A DNA stretch of 64,000 nucleotides from Telluria antibiotica (lineage in GTDB: Bacteria; Pseudomonadota; Gammaproteobacteria; Burkholderiales; Burkholderiaceae_D). The stretch covers positions 124,001 to 188,000 of the forward strand of contig NZ_JAAQOM010000005.1 in assembly GCF_011682055.1 (NCBI RefSeq), in the 5' to 3' direction. Shown one piece after another: positions 1 through 8,269 of this stretch (positions within the stretch are counted from its first letter, which is position 1; every line of letters begins with the position of its first letter). Position numbers and translations under genes: made by a program. Below the pieces are notes generated by a model. That model worked only from the letters and a program-made list of their open reading frames with translations, was not told where the DNA came from and ran no database searches.

Positions 1-1344
1 CGCATCGATTTCATGGCGCACCACGATGCGCTGACGGGGCTGCCGAACCGCCTGCTGCTGGAAGACCGGATCAACCAGGCGATCGCCCAGGCGCGCCGGC
101 ACCAGGAAGAAATGGTCGCGCAGCTGCACATTGACCTCGACCACTTCAAGACCATCAACGACTCGCTCGGCGAACGCATCGGCGACCGCCTGCTGCAAGC
201 CGTCGCGGCGCGCCTGCAGGAATGCACGCGCGAAGGCGACAGTCTCGGCTGCCTGGGCGGCAACGCGTTCGGCATCTGCCTCGCCGCGCTGCGCAGCAGC
301 AACGACGCAGCGCTGGTGGCCAGCAAGATCCTCGAATCGCTGAGCCGGCCGTTCGACGTCGAGGACCACGAGCTGCACCTCACCGCGAGCATCGGCGTCG
401 GGCTATTCCCCTCGGACGGCGGCGACGCCGCCGCGCTGCTGCGCGCCGCGAACGCCGCGATGTACAAGGCCAAGCAGACTGGCCGCGGCAACTACCAGTT
501 CTTCACGGCCGCGCTGCACGAAGCGGCGAAGCGGCGGATGGCGACAACGAACCGCCTGCGCCAGGCGCTCGCCCACGACGAGTTCTGCGTGTACTACCAG
601 CCCCAGGTCGACATGGAAAGCGGGCGCATCTTTTCGGCGGAAGCGCTGCTGCGCTGGACCCCGCCCGGCAAGGCGCCGCGCTCGTGCGTCGACTTCATCG
701 CCATCGCGGAAGAGACGGGCATCATCGTGCCGATCGGCGAATGGGTGCTGCGCCAGGCGTGCGCCCAGCTCAAGCGCTGGCGCGAGGGCGGCCATCCGGA
801 CATGCGCATCGCCGTCAACCTGTCGGCCCGCCAGTTCACCCAGGCGAACCTGACGGAGTTCGTGGCCCAGGTGCTGCAGGAGACGGACATCCCCGCCGAC
901 GCGCTGGAACTCGAGCTGACGGAAAGCCTCACCATGCAGCCCAGCGACGACAACCTCGCCGTGATGCACCGGCTGAACAACATGGGGGTGCAATTGTCGA
1001 TCGACGACTTCGGCACCGGCTATTCGAGCCTCGCCTACCTGCAGAACTTTCCCATCCACGCCCTGAAGATCGACCGTTCGTTCGTCATCGGCATCAACGA
1101 GGAAACGCACGATGCCGCGATCGTCACCGCGATCATCGCGATGGCCCACAGCCTGCACCTGAACCTCATCGCGGAAGGCGTCGACCGTCCCGAGCACGTC
1201 TCGTTCCTCACTGCGCACGGCTGCCTCGCCGCGCAGGGCTATTACTACAGCCAGCCCGTCCCGGCCGACGTCATGACGGGGCTGCTGAACCAGCGCAACC
1301 TGGTGCCGAACGGCGACGGGAAGGTCGGGGCGACCGTGCGCTAG
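1..1344 (+). CDS. GGDEF-EAL domain protein, 5' end missing (cyclic-di-GMP phosphodiesterase candidate)
   Basis: The reading frame is open from the first base, so the start lies upstream of the window; the ATG at 13 is internal. The visible part begins inside a GGDEF domain (HHDALTGLPNR, then DLDHFKTINDSLG). The signature is CLGGNAFGI instead of RLGGDEF, so the Asp-Glu metal/catalytic pair is lost and diguanylate cyclase activity is unlikely. A full EAL domain follows, with AEALLRW, NLSARQF, ELTES, DDFGTGYSSLAYL and KIDRSFV, which is the complement expected of an active cyclic-di-GMP phosphodiesterase. The degenerate GGDEF may act as a GTP-sensing regulatory module, as known for some tandem proteins. 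Upstream PAS, REC or membrane segments cannot be seen. Confidence 0.93.
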   Translation, partial: RIDFMAHHDALTGLPNRLLLEDRINQAIAQARRHQEEMVAQLHIDLDHFKTINDSLGERIGDRLLQAVAARLQECTREGDSLGCLGGNAFGICLAALRSSNDAALVASKILESLSRPFDVEDHELHLTASIGVGLFPSDGGDAAALLRAANAAMYKAKQTGRGNYQFFTAALHEAAKRRMATTNRLRQALAHDEFCVYYQPQVDMESGRIFSAEALLRWTPPGKAPRSCVDFIAIAEETGIIVPIGEWVLRQACAQLKRWREGGHPDMRIAVNLSARQFTQANLTEFVAQVLQETDIPADALELELTESLTMQPSDDNLAVMHRLNNMGVQLSIDDFGTGYSSLAYLQNFPIHALKIDRSFVIGINEETHDAAIVTAIIAMAHSLHLNLIAEGVDRPEHVSFLTAHGCLAAQGYYYSQPVPADVMTGLLNQRNLVPNGDGKVGATVR

Positions 1345-1375
1345 GCGGCGGCGCCCGACCGGCACGGCCGCGGCG

Positions 1376-3868
1376 TCAGAACTTGAAGCCCAGCCGCGCG
1401 TAGTAATAGCCGCCGTTGATGCCGAACGGCGAGAACGACGGGTACACGGTGACGGCGCCGTTGTCCAGGTTGGCGCGTTGCTCGGCCAGCAGGCCCGCGT
1501 TGACGTGGTCCGGATACTGGTTGAACAGGTTGTTCGCGCCCACCGACAGCATCCACGCCTTCGTGACCTGGTAGCTGACTTCCAGGTCCGTGATGGCCGT
1601 CGGCTTCACTTCCGTCTTGTAGTACGTGGCGCCGTCCGACGACTGCAGTTCCGACGACCGGCCATAGAACGCTTCGCGCGCGCTGACGGTCCACGGGCCC
1701 GACTTCCAGAGTGCGCCCAGGTTCACGCGCACGCGCGGCGACGCCGTCTCCAGGTCCGAGATCGCCGTGGCGTCCAGCAGGGTCTGCGGCTGCAGTTGCG
1801 CGGGTGCCTGGTTGATCTTGATGACCTCGACCTTGTTCCAGTTCGCGGCCAGCGACCAGTCGACCTTGCCGTAGCCGCCGTAGCTGCTGTTCAAGGTGGC
1901 GACGAATTCCAGGCCGCGCGAGCGCGTGTTCACGGCGTTCGAGAAGATGTTGATGCCGGTCTGGACGACCGTCGGGTCGAGTGCGTTGCCGTTGGCGATG
2001 ATCGCGGCCGTGACGGCCGGCGAGTTCACGGCGCCGCCGGAACCGTACAGCGAACCGGAGCCGACGATGCGGTCGCGGATCGTGATCTGGTAGGCGTCCA
2101 GCGTGATCGCGGCGTTCGCGGACGGGTTGATGACGATGCCCGCGCTGATGTTCGTCGACGCCTCCGGCCGCAAGCCGTTCACGCCCACGAGCCGGGCGCC
2201 CGGCGAGTTCGGCGCCAGCTGCACGAACGCGCTGCGCGGCGACACGTTCGTCGCCGAATAGTATTCCTCTGCCAGGGTGGGGGCGCGGAAGCCGTTCGAA
2301 TACGTGGCGCGCACGCCGACGACGGGCGAGAAGTCGTAGCGGCTCGTCAGCTTGCCGACCTTCGCGTTGCCGAAGTCGCTGAAGTGCTCGTAGCGGCCCG
2401 CCAGGTCGACCGTCCATCCGGCGACCGGCTGGCCCGACACGTCCACGTACGCCGCTTTGTTCGTGCGGCTGTGCTTTCCGGCATCCGTCAGGGAGAAGCC
2501 GGGGAACGATTGCGCGCCTTCCTTGTAGCGCGAGCCCGGGTCGCCGGCGCCGATCTCGTACTCGTCGCGGCGGTGCTCGAGGCCCAGTGCGAAGTTCAGC
2601 GGCGTGGCCCAGCCAGCGTCGAACTCGTGGTTCAGGTCGAGGTTGTTCGTCCACTGGCTCGCGACGAACTTGCCGGCGTAGAAGTCGAGCGGCGTCGAGC
2701 CCGTGTCCGCGAACAGCGACACGTTGCCCGAATGCGCGACACCCAGCTTCGCCTCGTCGCGGCCGTAGGTGCTCGACAGGTCCCAGTTCCACGTGCCTGC
2801 CAGCTTGCCCTTGATGCCGGCCGTGAACGCGTAGTCGTTTTCCTTGAACGTCTCCTGCGGCGAGAAGCCGAGCGGGTAGATCGCGGGCAGGCGGTTCGGC
2901 ATGCGGTAGTTCTCGAACGCGGCCGCCTTCTTGTGGCCGTACGTGGCGAAGCCATACAGCGTGAGGTCGGGCGAGAAGTCGGCACCGAAGTTGGCGGCAA
3001 CGATCTGCTGGCGGTATTGCGCGTCGCCGGAGATGTGGTTCACGTTCGGGTAGCCCGGCGCGTCCTTCAGCTGCGGCATGTCGGCCAGCTTGCCGGGGTC
3101 GATGACGCGCGGGTCGATGCCGCCGCGGTCGGAAAAGCCGTGGTACTTCGTTTCCGCCGTGAGGCTCAGGTAGGCGTCCGCGAACGGACTCAGGCCGATG
3201 TTGGCGCTGGCATCCCCGGTGCGGCCGCCGCCGTCGCCGTAGCCGCCGCCGCTGACGTTGCCCGTGATGCCGCGGTAGTTCGACTTGAGGATGATGTTGA
3301 CGACGCCCGCGATCGCATCCGTGCCGTACTGGGCCGCGGCGCCGTCCTGCAGCACCTCGATGTGATCGATGGCGCCGACGGGAATGTAGTTCAGGTCCGC
3401 CGCCGCGCCGCCCTGGTACGGCCCCCCGAGCACGGCGAGGTTCGACGTGCCGTGGCGGCGCTTGCCGTTGACGAGGACCAGCGTGTTGTTCGGCGACAGG
3501 CCGCGCAGCCGCGCCGACAGCGTCATGTTGGCCATGTCGCCGCCGAATGCCTGCGCCGTCAGCGAGGGTAGGTTCTGCGCGAGCGCCTGGATCAGGTCCG
3601 GCTGGCCCGTGCGCTGCAGCGACGTCGTGTCGAGCACCTGGATCGGCGACGCGCTGTTCTCGACCTTCAGGCCCGTCGCGCGGGTGCCCGTGACGATCAC
3701 GACGCCCGTGTTGAGCGGACCGGCTTCGGCGGCGGCCGGTGCCGCGGCGGGTGCGGCGGGCGCGGCGGCGTCAAGCGGCGCCTTGTCGTCTTCCGCGCCG
3801 ATGGCGGCCCCGAGACCGCAGGACAGGACGCCGGCGGCGACGCCGGCATGGAGGATGGCCTTGTGCAT
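1376..3868 (-). CDS. TonB-dependent outer-membrane receptor
   Basis: An 830-residue receptor with an N-terminal signal peptide (MHKAILHAGVAAGVLSCGLG, cleavage near residue 25). A TonB-box-like VVIVTGTRA is followed by the plug domain (IQVLDTTSLQRTGQPDL, RLRGLSPNNTLVLVNGKRRH, IEVLQDGAAAQYGTDAIAGV). The C-terminal beta-barrel closes with the aromatic end YYYARLGFKF. Such receptors import scarce ligands across the outer membrane using TonB energy; the substrate cannot be read from sequence. It is the last gene of a same-strand cluster (amine oxidase, cytochrome c, RidA, receptor) with a 41-base gap from the RidA gene. Its ligand may therefore be the amine or amino acid processed by that cluster (inference). 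Length and domain order are normal for the family. Confidence 0.95.
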   Translation of the reverse strand: MHKAILHAGVAAGVLSCGLGAAIGAEDDKAPLDAAAPAAPAAAPAAAEAGPLNTGVVIVTGTRATGLKVENSASPIQVLDTTSLQRTGQPDLIQALAQNLPSLTAQAFGGDMANMTLSARLRGLSPNNTLVLVNGKRRHGTSNLAVLGGPYQGGAAADLNYIPVGAIDHIEVLQDGAAAQYGTDAIAGVVNIILKSNYRGITGNVSGGGYGDGGGRTGDASANIGLSPFADAYLSLTAETKYHGFSDRGGIDPRVIDPGKLADMPQLKDAPGYPNVNHISGDAQYRQQIVAANFGADFSPDLTLYGFATYGHKKAAAFENYRMPNRLPAIYPLGFSPQETFKENDYAFTAGIKGKLAGTWNWDLSSTYGRDEAKLGVAHSGNVSLFADTGSTPLDFYAGKFVASQWTNNLDLNHEFDAGWATPLNFALGLEHRRDEYEIGAGDPGSRYKEGAQSFPGFSLTDAGKHSRTNKAAYVDVSGQPVAGWTVDLAGRYEHFSDFGNAKVGKLTSRYDFSPVVGVRATYSNGFRAPTLAEEYYSATNVSPRSAFVQLAPNSPGARLVGVNGLRPEASTNISAGIVINPSANAAITLDAYQITIRDRIVGSGSLYGSGGAVNSPAVTAAIIANGNALDPTVVQTGINIFSNAVNTRSRGLEFVATLNSSYGGYGKVDWSLAANWNKVEVIKINQAPAQLQPQTLLDATAISDLETASPRVRVNLGALWKSGPWTVSAREAFYGRSSELQSSDGATYYKTEVKPTAITDLEVSYQVTKAWMLSVGANNLFNQYPDHVNAGLLAEQRANLDNGAVTVYPSFSPFGINGGYYYARLGFKF

Positions 3869-3909
3869 GTAAACCCCTTGTCAGGACAACGTGTGATGAA
3901 TGGATGCGA

Positions 3910-4419
3910 TTATTTTTTTGCGGCCACGACTTCGATCTCGACGAGCCAGCCGGGATTCGACAGGCCCGCCACCTGGATCACGGCGCGCGCCGGCAGGTTC
4001 GGTTGCGCACCGCCGAAGAACTGCGTGTAGCCCTCCATGAAGCCGGCGACGTCGGCGCGGCCGTTCTTGCCCGGGTCGCCGACGAGGAAGACCTGCATCT
4101 TGACGACGTCGCCCATCGCCAGGCCCATGCCGTGGAGGATGTCCTTGATCTTCGTGAGCACGCCGACGGTCTGCGTCTTCGTGTCGCCGAACGCGGCGAG
4201 CGAATTCGGGTCGGCCGCCTTGTCGACGGCGGGCGGCACCTGGCCGCTGATGAAGTGCAGCGTCGTCCCAGGCGGCAAGGTGACGGCCTGCGCAATCGGG
4301 AAGTCGGACTGGGGAATCTTGTGGCGCACGATGCCTGGCGCGGCGGCCGATGCGCACAGGGGCAGGGCGCAGGCCAGCGCGAAGGCGGCCTGCTGCAGGG
4401 GGCGGGGGATGGTCTTCAT
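3910..4419 (-). CDS. RidA (YjgF/YER057c/UK114) family protein with signal peptide
   Basis: About 169 residues. The start at 4419 (MKTIPRPLQQAAF) is chosen over an ATG eight codons upstream because it has a GAGAGG ribosome site and opens a clear signal peptide ending near ALPLCASA. The mature protein is a RidA-type domain (HFISGQVPP, QTVGVLTKIKDIL, DVVKMQVFLVGD, PARAVIQVAGL, VEIEVVAAKK). The PARAVIQV segment carries the Arg that in active RidA proteins hydrolyses enamines and imines. Most RidA proteins are cytosolic, so export is unusual. It fits a role in clearing imines made by the exported amine oxidase encoded two genes upstream (inference). It sits 20 bases after the cytochrome gene and 41 bases before the receptor. 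Confidence 0.9.
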   Translation of the reverse strand: MKTIPRPLQQAAFALACALPLCASAAAPGIVRHKIPQSDFPIAQAVTLPPGTTLHFISGQVPPAVDKAADPNSLAAFGDTKTQTVGVLTKIKDILHGMGLAMGDVVKMQVFLVGDPGKNGRADVAGFMEGYTQFFGGAQPNLPARAVIQVAGLSNPGWLVEIEVVAAKK

Positions 4420-4439
4420 GGATCCTCTCGTGTGATGAA

Positions 4440-4835
4440 TCAATGCTTGTTGCCGAAGCGGTCGTGCGACGCGGGCGCGACGCCGAGCGCGGCGCGCGTG
4501 CCGGCGACGTCCTGCTCCGTGACGGGCGGTGCGTCGTTGCCCCAGCTGGTCCGGACGTGGGTCAGCACAAGGGCGATCTCGCCGTCGTCGAGGCTCCCGG
4601 AAAAGTCCGGCATGCCGCCGCGTCCCTTCAGCAGCACCGTGGCCACGGCGGCGGGATCGCCCTGCACGAACGCGTTGCCGGCGAGGGCGGGAAAGGCGCC
4701 GGGGATGCCGCGCCCGGTGGGCTGGTGGCAGGCCGCGCAGTTCTTCGCGAACAGGCTCTTGCCGTCCATGGGCTCCGCATGGCCCAGCGCGGCGCTTGCC
4801 GCGAGCACGGCGGCGATGACATGTCGTGGGGTCAT
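4440..4835 (-). CDS. Class I c-type cytochrome, periplasmic
   Basis: 131 residues. The N-terminal signal peptide (MTPRHVIAAVLAASAALGHA) is followed by one haem-binding motif CAACH near residue 33. A conserved GRGGMPDF carries the probable axial Met (near residue 75), and a C-terminal helix follows (LDDGEIALVLTHVR). This is a small monohaem electron carrier or cytochrome subunit. The start ATG at 4835 overlaps the stop of the amine oxidase gene (ATGA, 4832-4835), so the two are translationally coupled. Flavin amine oxidases of the NicA2 type are known to pass electrons to a dedicated cytochrome c rather than to oxygen. The coupling here suggests the same arrangement (inference). Confidence 0.92.
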   Translation of the reverse strand: MTPRHVIAAVLAASAALGHAEPMDGKSLFAKNCAACHQPTGRGIPGAFPALAGNAFVQGDPAAVATVLLKGRGGMPDFSGSLDDGEIALVLTHVRTSWGNDAPPVTEQDVAGTRAALGVAPASHDRFGNKH

Positions 4836-6412
4836 GCGCTTGCCCTCCGGTGCAGTTCTTCGATCTGCAGCCAGGCCGATTCGATGGCGCCGGCCTGCCA
4901 GCCCGTCAGGTAGCTCATGTGCTCGCCGGCGAGCAGCACGCGGCCTTCGCCCGCCAGCAAGGTCGGATACGCCTGCGCGCGGCCCGCGTCGTCCCACTCG
5001 GCCCAGCCGCCCAGGTTGTACTTGACGCGGTGCCAGGCGACGGAGAATGCGGACTCGAACGAAGCGCGGTACGGCGGAAAGATCTTCTCGCCGGCGCTCA
5101 CGGCGAACTCCGCGCGCTCCGCGGGCGACAGCGCGCTCACTTCGATGGCGTCCAGCGCGTAGTGGTAGTAGCCGAGCAGCACGCCCTTTTTCGACTGCCA
5201 TCCGGACGACGGCAGCGAGATCGTGTTGACGGCCTTCAGGTCGGTGAGGACGTGCCCGCCGTAGATCTGGTCGTCCTCTTCCCAGAAGCGGCGCTTCATC
5301 TGCAGGCCGATCTTGCCGACGGGCGCATACGACACGGCCTTCAGCGCGCCCTTGAAGCCGTCCGAGAAATCCGCGTCGATGGTGCGCAGCACGGACAGGG
5401 GGATCGTGCACAGGCAGTAGTCGGCCGTGACTTGCGACACGGCGCCGCTGCTCGCGTCGCGGACGGTGACGGTGACCTGGCCCGGCGACTGCCGGATCGA
5501 CTGCACTTCCGCGCCGTAGCGGATCGTGCGGCCCAGGCGCTTGGCGAAACCGTGCGCGATGCGGTCCATGCCGCCCACGGGCTGGAACATCGTGGCGTGC
5601 ATGGGGAACTCCTGCACGGCGCTGTAGACCTTGCCGACCTTGGACGCGAGCAGGTCGCGGAAGCCGAGCGGATCGGCCAGGCGGCCCGGTTTCAGGCCCG
5701 CGCCGGGCGGCTCCGCGTAACCCGCGCCGTTGCGGCCCCGGTAGACGAGGTCTTGCGCGGACAGCGCACCTTCGTGCGCGAGGTAATCGAGCAGCAGGCG
5801 CTGGTCGTCGGCCGTCAACGCCGTGTCGAGGCGCTGCGCCTGCACGGACTTGGCCAGCAGTTCCGCCACGTGGCCGCGCAGGTCGGCCTTGACTTGCGCG
5901 GGCCGCAGCCGCTGTTTCGAGAACGGACCGGCATCTTCCATGTAGACCCAGGCGTGGTCGTTGTCGTTGACCATCACCTCGAGCGGGATGCCGAACTGCT
6001 TCGTGTAATACAAGGTCGACTGGTGGTCGAGCGGGATGCGCCACGGTCCGTGGTTGATGTAGAGACCGTCGTCGAAGCGGCACGTCTGCGCCTCGCCACC
6101 CAGTTCCTGCAATGTGAACCCCTTGCGGGCCGTCTGGCAGCGCCCGCCCGCGAAAGGCCGCGCTTCGAGCACGTCGACCTGGTAGCCGAGTTTGCCGAGT
6201 TCATAGGCGGCCGTCATGCCGGCCAGGCCCGCGCCGAGGATGACGACCTTCTTGCCCTTGCCGCTGCCGCTCAGCGCCGGCGGCGCGCTCACGCGCGAGG
6301 CGATGCCCATGCCCCAGGCGTTCATCGTACCCAGCACCAAGGCCGACCCGCCGACCGCGGCGGCCCGGTAGAGGAATTCGCGTCGCGTCAGCGACTGTGT
6401 GAAACGTTTCAT
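4832..6412 (-). CDS. Tat-exported FAD-dependent amine oxidase/dehydrogenase
   Basis: About 526 residues from the ATG at 6412, which follows an AGGGGG ribosome site and opens a twin-arginine signal (LTRREFLYRAAAVGG). In-frame codons reach back to 6499 but lack a ribosome site. After the signal comes an FAD-binding Rossmann motif (VVILGAGLAGMTAAYELG, then LEARPFAGGRC). The C-terminal flavin-contact motif is LLAGEHMSYLTGWQAGAIESA, typical of the flavin monoamine oxidase family. Tat export means the folded flavoprotein works in the periplasm. Its gene leads a cluster and overlaps the cytochrome c gene by four bases. The likely reaction is oxidation of an amine or amino acid to an imine with electrons passed to the cytochrome. 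The substrate is unknown. Confidence 0.92.
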   Translation of the reverse strand: MKRFTQSLTRREFLYRAAAVGGSALVLGTMNAWGMGIASRVSAPPALSGSGKGKKVVILGAGLAGMTAAYELGKLGYQVDVLEARPFAGGRCQTARKGFTLQELGGEAQTCRFDDGLYINHGPWRIPLDHQSTLYYTKQFGIPLEVMVNDNDHAWVYMEDAGPFSKQRLRPAQVKADLRGHVAELLAKSVQAQRLDTALTADDQRLLLDYLAHEGALSAQDLVYRGRNGAGYAEPPGAGLKPGRLADPLGFRDLLASKVGKVYSAVQEFPMHATMFQPVGGMDRIAHGFAKRLGRTIRYGAEVQSIRQSPGQVTVTVRDASSGAVSQVTADYCLCTIPLSVLRTIDADFSDGFKGALKAVSYAPVGKIGLQMKRRFWEEDDQIYGGHVLTDLKAVNTISLPSSGWQSKKGVLLGYYHYALDAIEVSALSPAERAEFAVSAGEKIFPPYRASFESAFSVAWHRVKYNLGGWAEWDDAGRAQAYPTLLAGEGRVLLAGEHMSYLTGWQAGAIESAWLQIEELHRRASA

Positions 6413-6501
6413 CCGCCCCCCTGTTGGTTTTCGCAGAAACTTGTCTGTCACTTGAGTTTCAGCAATACCCATGCCAGCCGGATGCGGTAAACGGCGCAAA
6501 T

Positions 6502-6672
6502 TGTCGTGAAAAATAAAGTGTGTTTCTGCTGTTGTCGAACGTCAGCTTGGCGTAAGCGCTTGGCGTCGAATAAAGTTCGTTTTGCGGCGGAAGTCAGCCG
6601 GCGCGACCCGCACGACAGGACGCCGGCTGCGCACACTTTGTTTTTTGGCGATCAGACTTTGTTTTATCGACC
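6502..6672. repeat. Tn7-like transposon end: TnsB-binding-site-like repeats
   Basis: This gene-free stretch carries four copies of an AAAGT-centred repeat. Two are on the plus strand: AAAAATAAAGTGTG near 6510, preceded by TGTCG at 6502, and GTCGAATAAAGTTCG at 6565-6579. Two are on the minus strand, as ACACTTTGTTTTTTGGCG at 6633-6650 and GACTTTGTTTTATCGAC at 6655-6671, about 21 bases apart. The spacing and the AATAAAGT core resemble the TnsB-binding sites at Tn7 ends. The outer copies give imperfect terminal inverted repeats starting GTCG. The repeats lie next to a TnsB-like ORF that has lost its catalytic half, which supports a transposon remnant. No target duplication was found by eye. Confidence 0.5.
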
Positions 6673-6740
6673 GTGCCCAGGGGATGGCGCAGCGCCAGAT
6701 GGTGCGCTGCACCATGCTGGTCCGGCCCGCACTGGATTGG

Positions 6741-7499
6741 CTAGGGAAGAAAGGTATGCTGCACCGCAACGGTCGCGCGCCGAGGGCCGGCTACGCCGTC
6801 CTTGTCCAGCCAGTAGCTGAACTGGCCGAAGCTGGGCAGGTCGGCGGGCGGTCGGTCGCGGTAATAATCCTGCAGCATCAGCCGGTACGCGGCGCGGCGC
6901 GAGAATTCCGGGTGCGTGGCGGTGTAGCGCGCGACGGCCGCGCGGAAGGTGGCGCGCATCGCGGCGTCCGTGTTCAGACCGGGATGGTCGCCCGACTTGC
7001 GCGGGCGGCCCCGCTTGACGCCCGCGTTGGCCGCACGGGTCTTGCCGCGCGCGCCGGAATTGCCGTAGTCCGGCAGCAGCGCGTCGATGGTCTGGCCCCG
7101 TTCCCAGAACCGGCGCAGGTAGCGCAGCACGCTCTGCCGCGACACGCCGCGGTCCGCCGCGCAGTCCGCCACCAGCGCGGTCCTTGCGCGCCGCTCGTAC
7201 AGCGCGGGCACGTGGGCCTGCAGGCTGGCGACGATGTCCCAGGCCTTCGCCTGCAGCTCGCGGTATTTCTGCGGCATTTGCGCGGATGGGGCGGGCGCCG
7301 CGTACGGGTCGTCGGGCAGCAGCCTGGCGCGCCCGCCGAGCACGTCGTCTGCCAGGACCTGCAGCGCGACGGCCCGGGGCTGGCTGTGTGCCTGGCCCAG
7401 TTCGAACGCGTAGGCGAGCGCGCGGTCGGGGGCGATCCACAGGATGCGGATCAGGCGCGTCGGGCCGGCATAGCGGATCACATCGTTGGGCAGAAACAT
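6741..7499 (-). pseudogene. Truncated TnsB/Mu-type transposase, DNA-binding half only
   Basis: 252 residues from an ATG with GGGAG six bases upstream. The N-terminus (MFLPNDVIRYAGPTRLIRILWI) resembles the start of TnsB-like transposases. It is followed by helix-turn-helix regions (VADCAADRGVSRQSVLRYLRRFW), a basic linker (GVKRGRPRKSGDHPG) and the family-typical LPSFGQFSYWLDKD. In complete proteins a DDE integrase core and a Mu-type C-terminal domain follow. Here the frame ends about 16 residues later, with no Asp-Asp-Glu core in any frame. The gene is therefore a remnant, or a surviving DNA-binding protein. It abuts Tn7-like end repeats at 6502-6672. No TnsA, TnsC or TnsD gene is nearby. Confidence 0.65.
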
Positions 7500-7689
7500 G
7501 GGCAGCTCCCGGATGAATTCAGGAACTTGAACTCATGCAAATATCGCGCCAGCGATTCGCGCGCGCGACGGGCAATCGCGGCACGATTAGTCCAGATCAA
7601 AGGTGGGCGGCCCTGCCACCGTAGTCTTGGAGCTCCGTGCCGCGGCGCATGCGGCGGGCCGTTCACCCCCTATTTTTGCGAGGCTAACC

Positions 7690-8253
7690 ATGTATCCATT
7701 TCCACAGGCGATAGCTCCAGCAGTGAAATCCCACATCGATGCGCAGGCCGCATTCCTGAACGACATGTCGAAGTCGCTGTTCGCATCGTTCCAGCAGATG
7801 TGCGACCTGAACATCCAGCTGGTGCAGACGATGCTGGAGGAAACGACGTTGGCGAGCAAGCAGGTGCTGAGCGCGGACCGCCAGTCCGAGCTGCTGAGCG
7901 CCGCCGCGTCGCGCGCGCAGCCCACGGCGGACAAGCTGCGCGCCTACCAGCAGCACATCGCACGCCTGGCGGCCGACGCCCAGGTCGAGCTGGCGCGCGT
8001 GGCGGAGCAGCACGTGCAGAACACCTCCCGCACCGCGCGCGCCCTGGCCGACGAGGTGGCGCGCGACGCGACGGAGCAGACGGAGCGCGGCCTGCGCGCC
8101 CAGGAGGAAACCGCGCGTCAGTTCACCGATCCGTTCGCGCGGGGCGGTAATGGCGCTGCCCAGCCGCAAGGCGCGTCCCGGCAGCACATGCCGCCGGGCG
8201 GCCAGCCGGCGGCGGGGCAGGGCGGGCAGCAGCGATCCGCCACCACGCACTGA
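7690..8253 (+). CDS. Phasin family protein
   Basis: 187 residues from the ATG at 7690, where the phasin-like N-terminus MYPFPQAIAPAVKSHIDAQ begins; upstream in-frame codons look non-coding. The protein is a helical, coiled-coil-rich phasin (SHIDAQAAFLNDMSKSLFAS, CDLNIQLVQTMLEE, then a long Ala/Gln/Glu-rich helix). The tail is Gly/Gln/Pro-rich and low in complexity, from about residue 150. Phasins coat polyhydroxyalkanoate granules and control their number and size, which implies that the cell stores PHA. It stands alone between transposon debris and a decayed acyltransferase, with no PHA synthase in view. Confidence 0.85.
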   Translation: MYPFPQAIAPAVKSHIDAQAAFLNDMSKSLFASFQQMCDLNIQLVQTMLEETTLASKQVLSADRQSELLSAAASRAQPTADKLRAYQQHIARLAADAQVELARVAEQHVQNTSRTARALADEVARDATEQTERGLRAQEETARQFTDPFARGGNGAAQPQGASRQHMPPGGQPAAGQGGQQRSATTH

Positions 8254-8269
8254 GGCTGGCGCAGCCGGT

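Noticed and set aside
1478..3571. 697-codon plus-strand frame opposite the TonB receptor
   Set aside because: A composition shadow with no recognisable motif. The minus strand has a complete receptor with signal peptide and barrel end.
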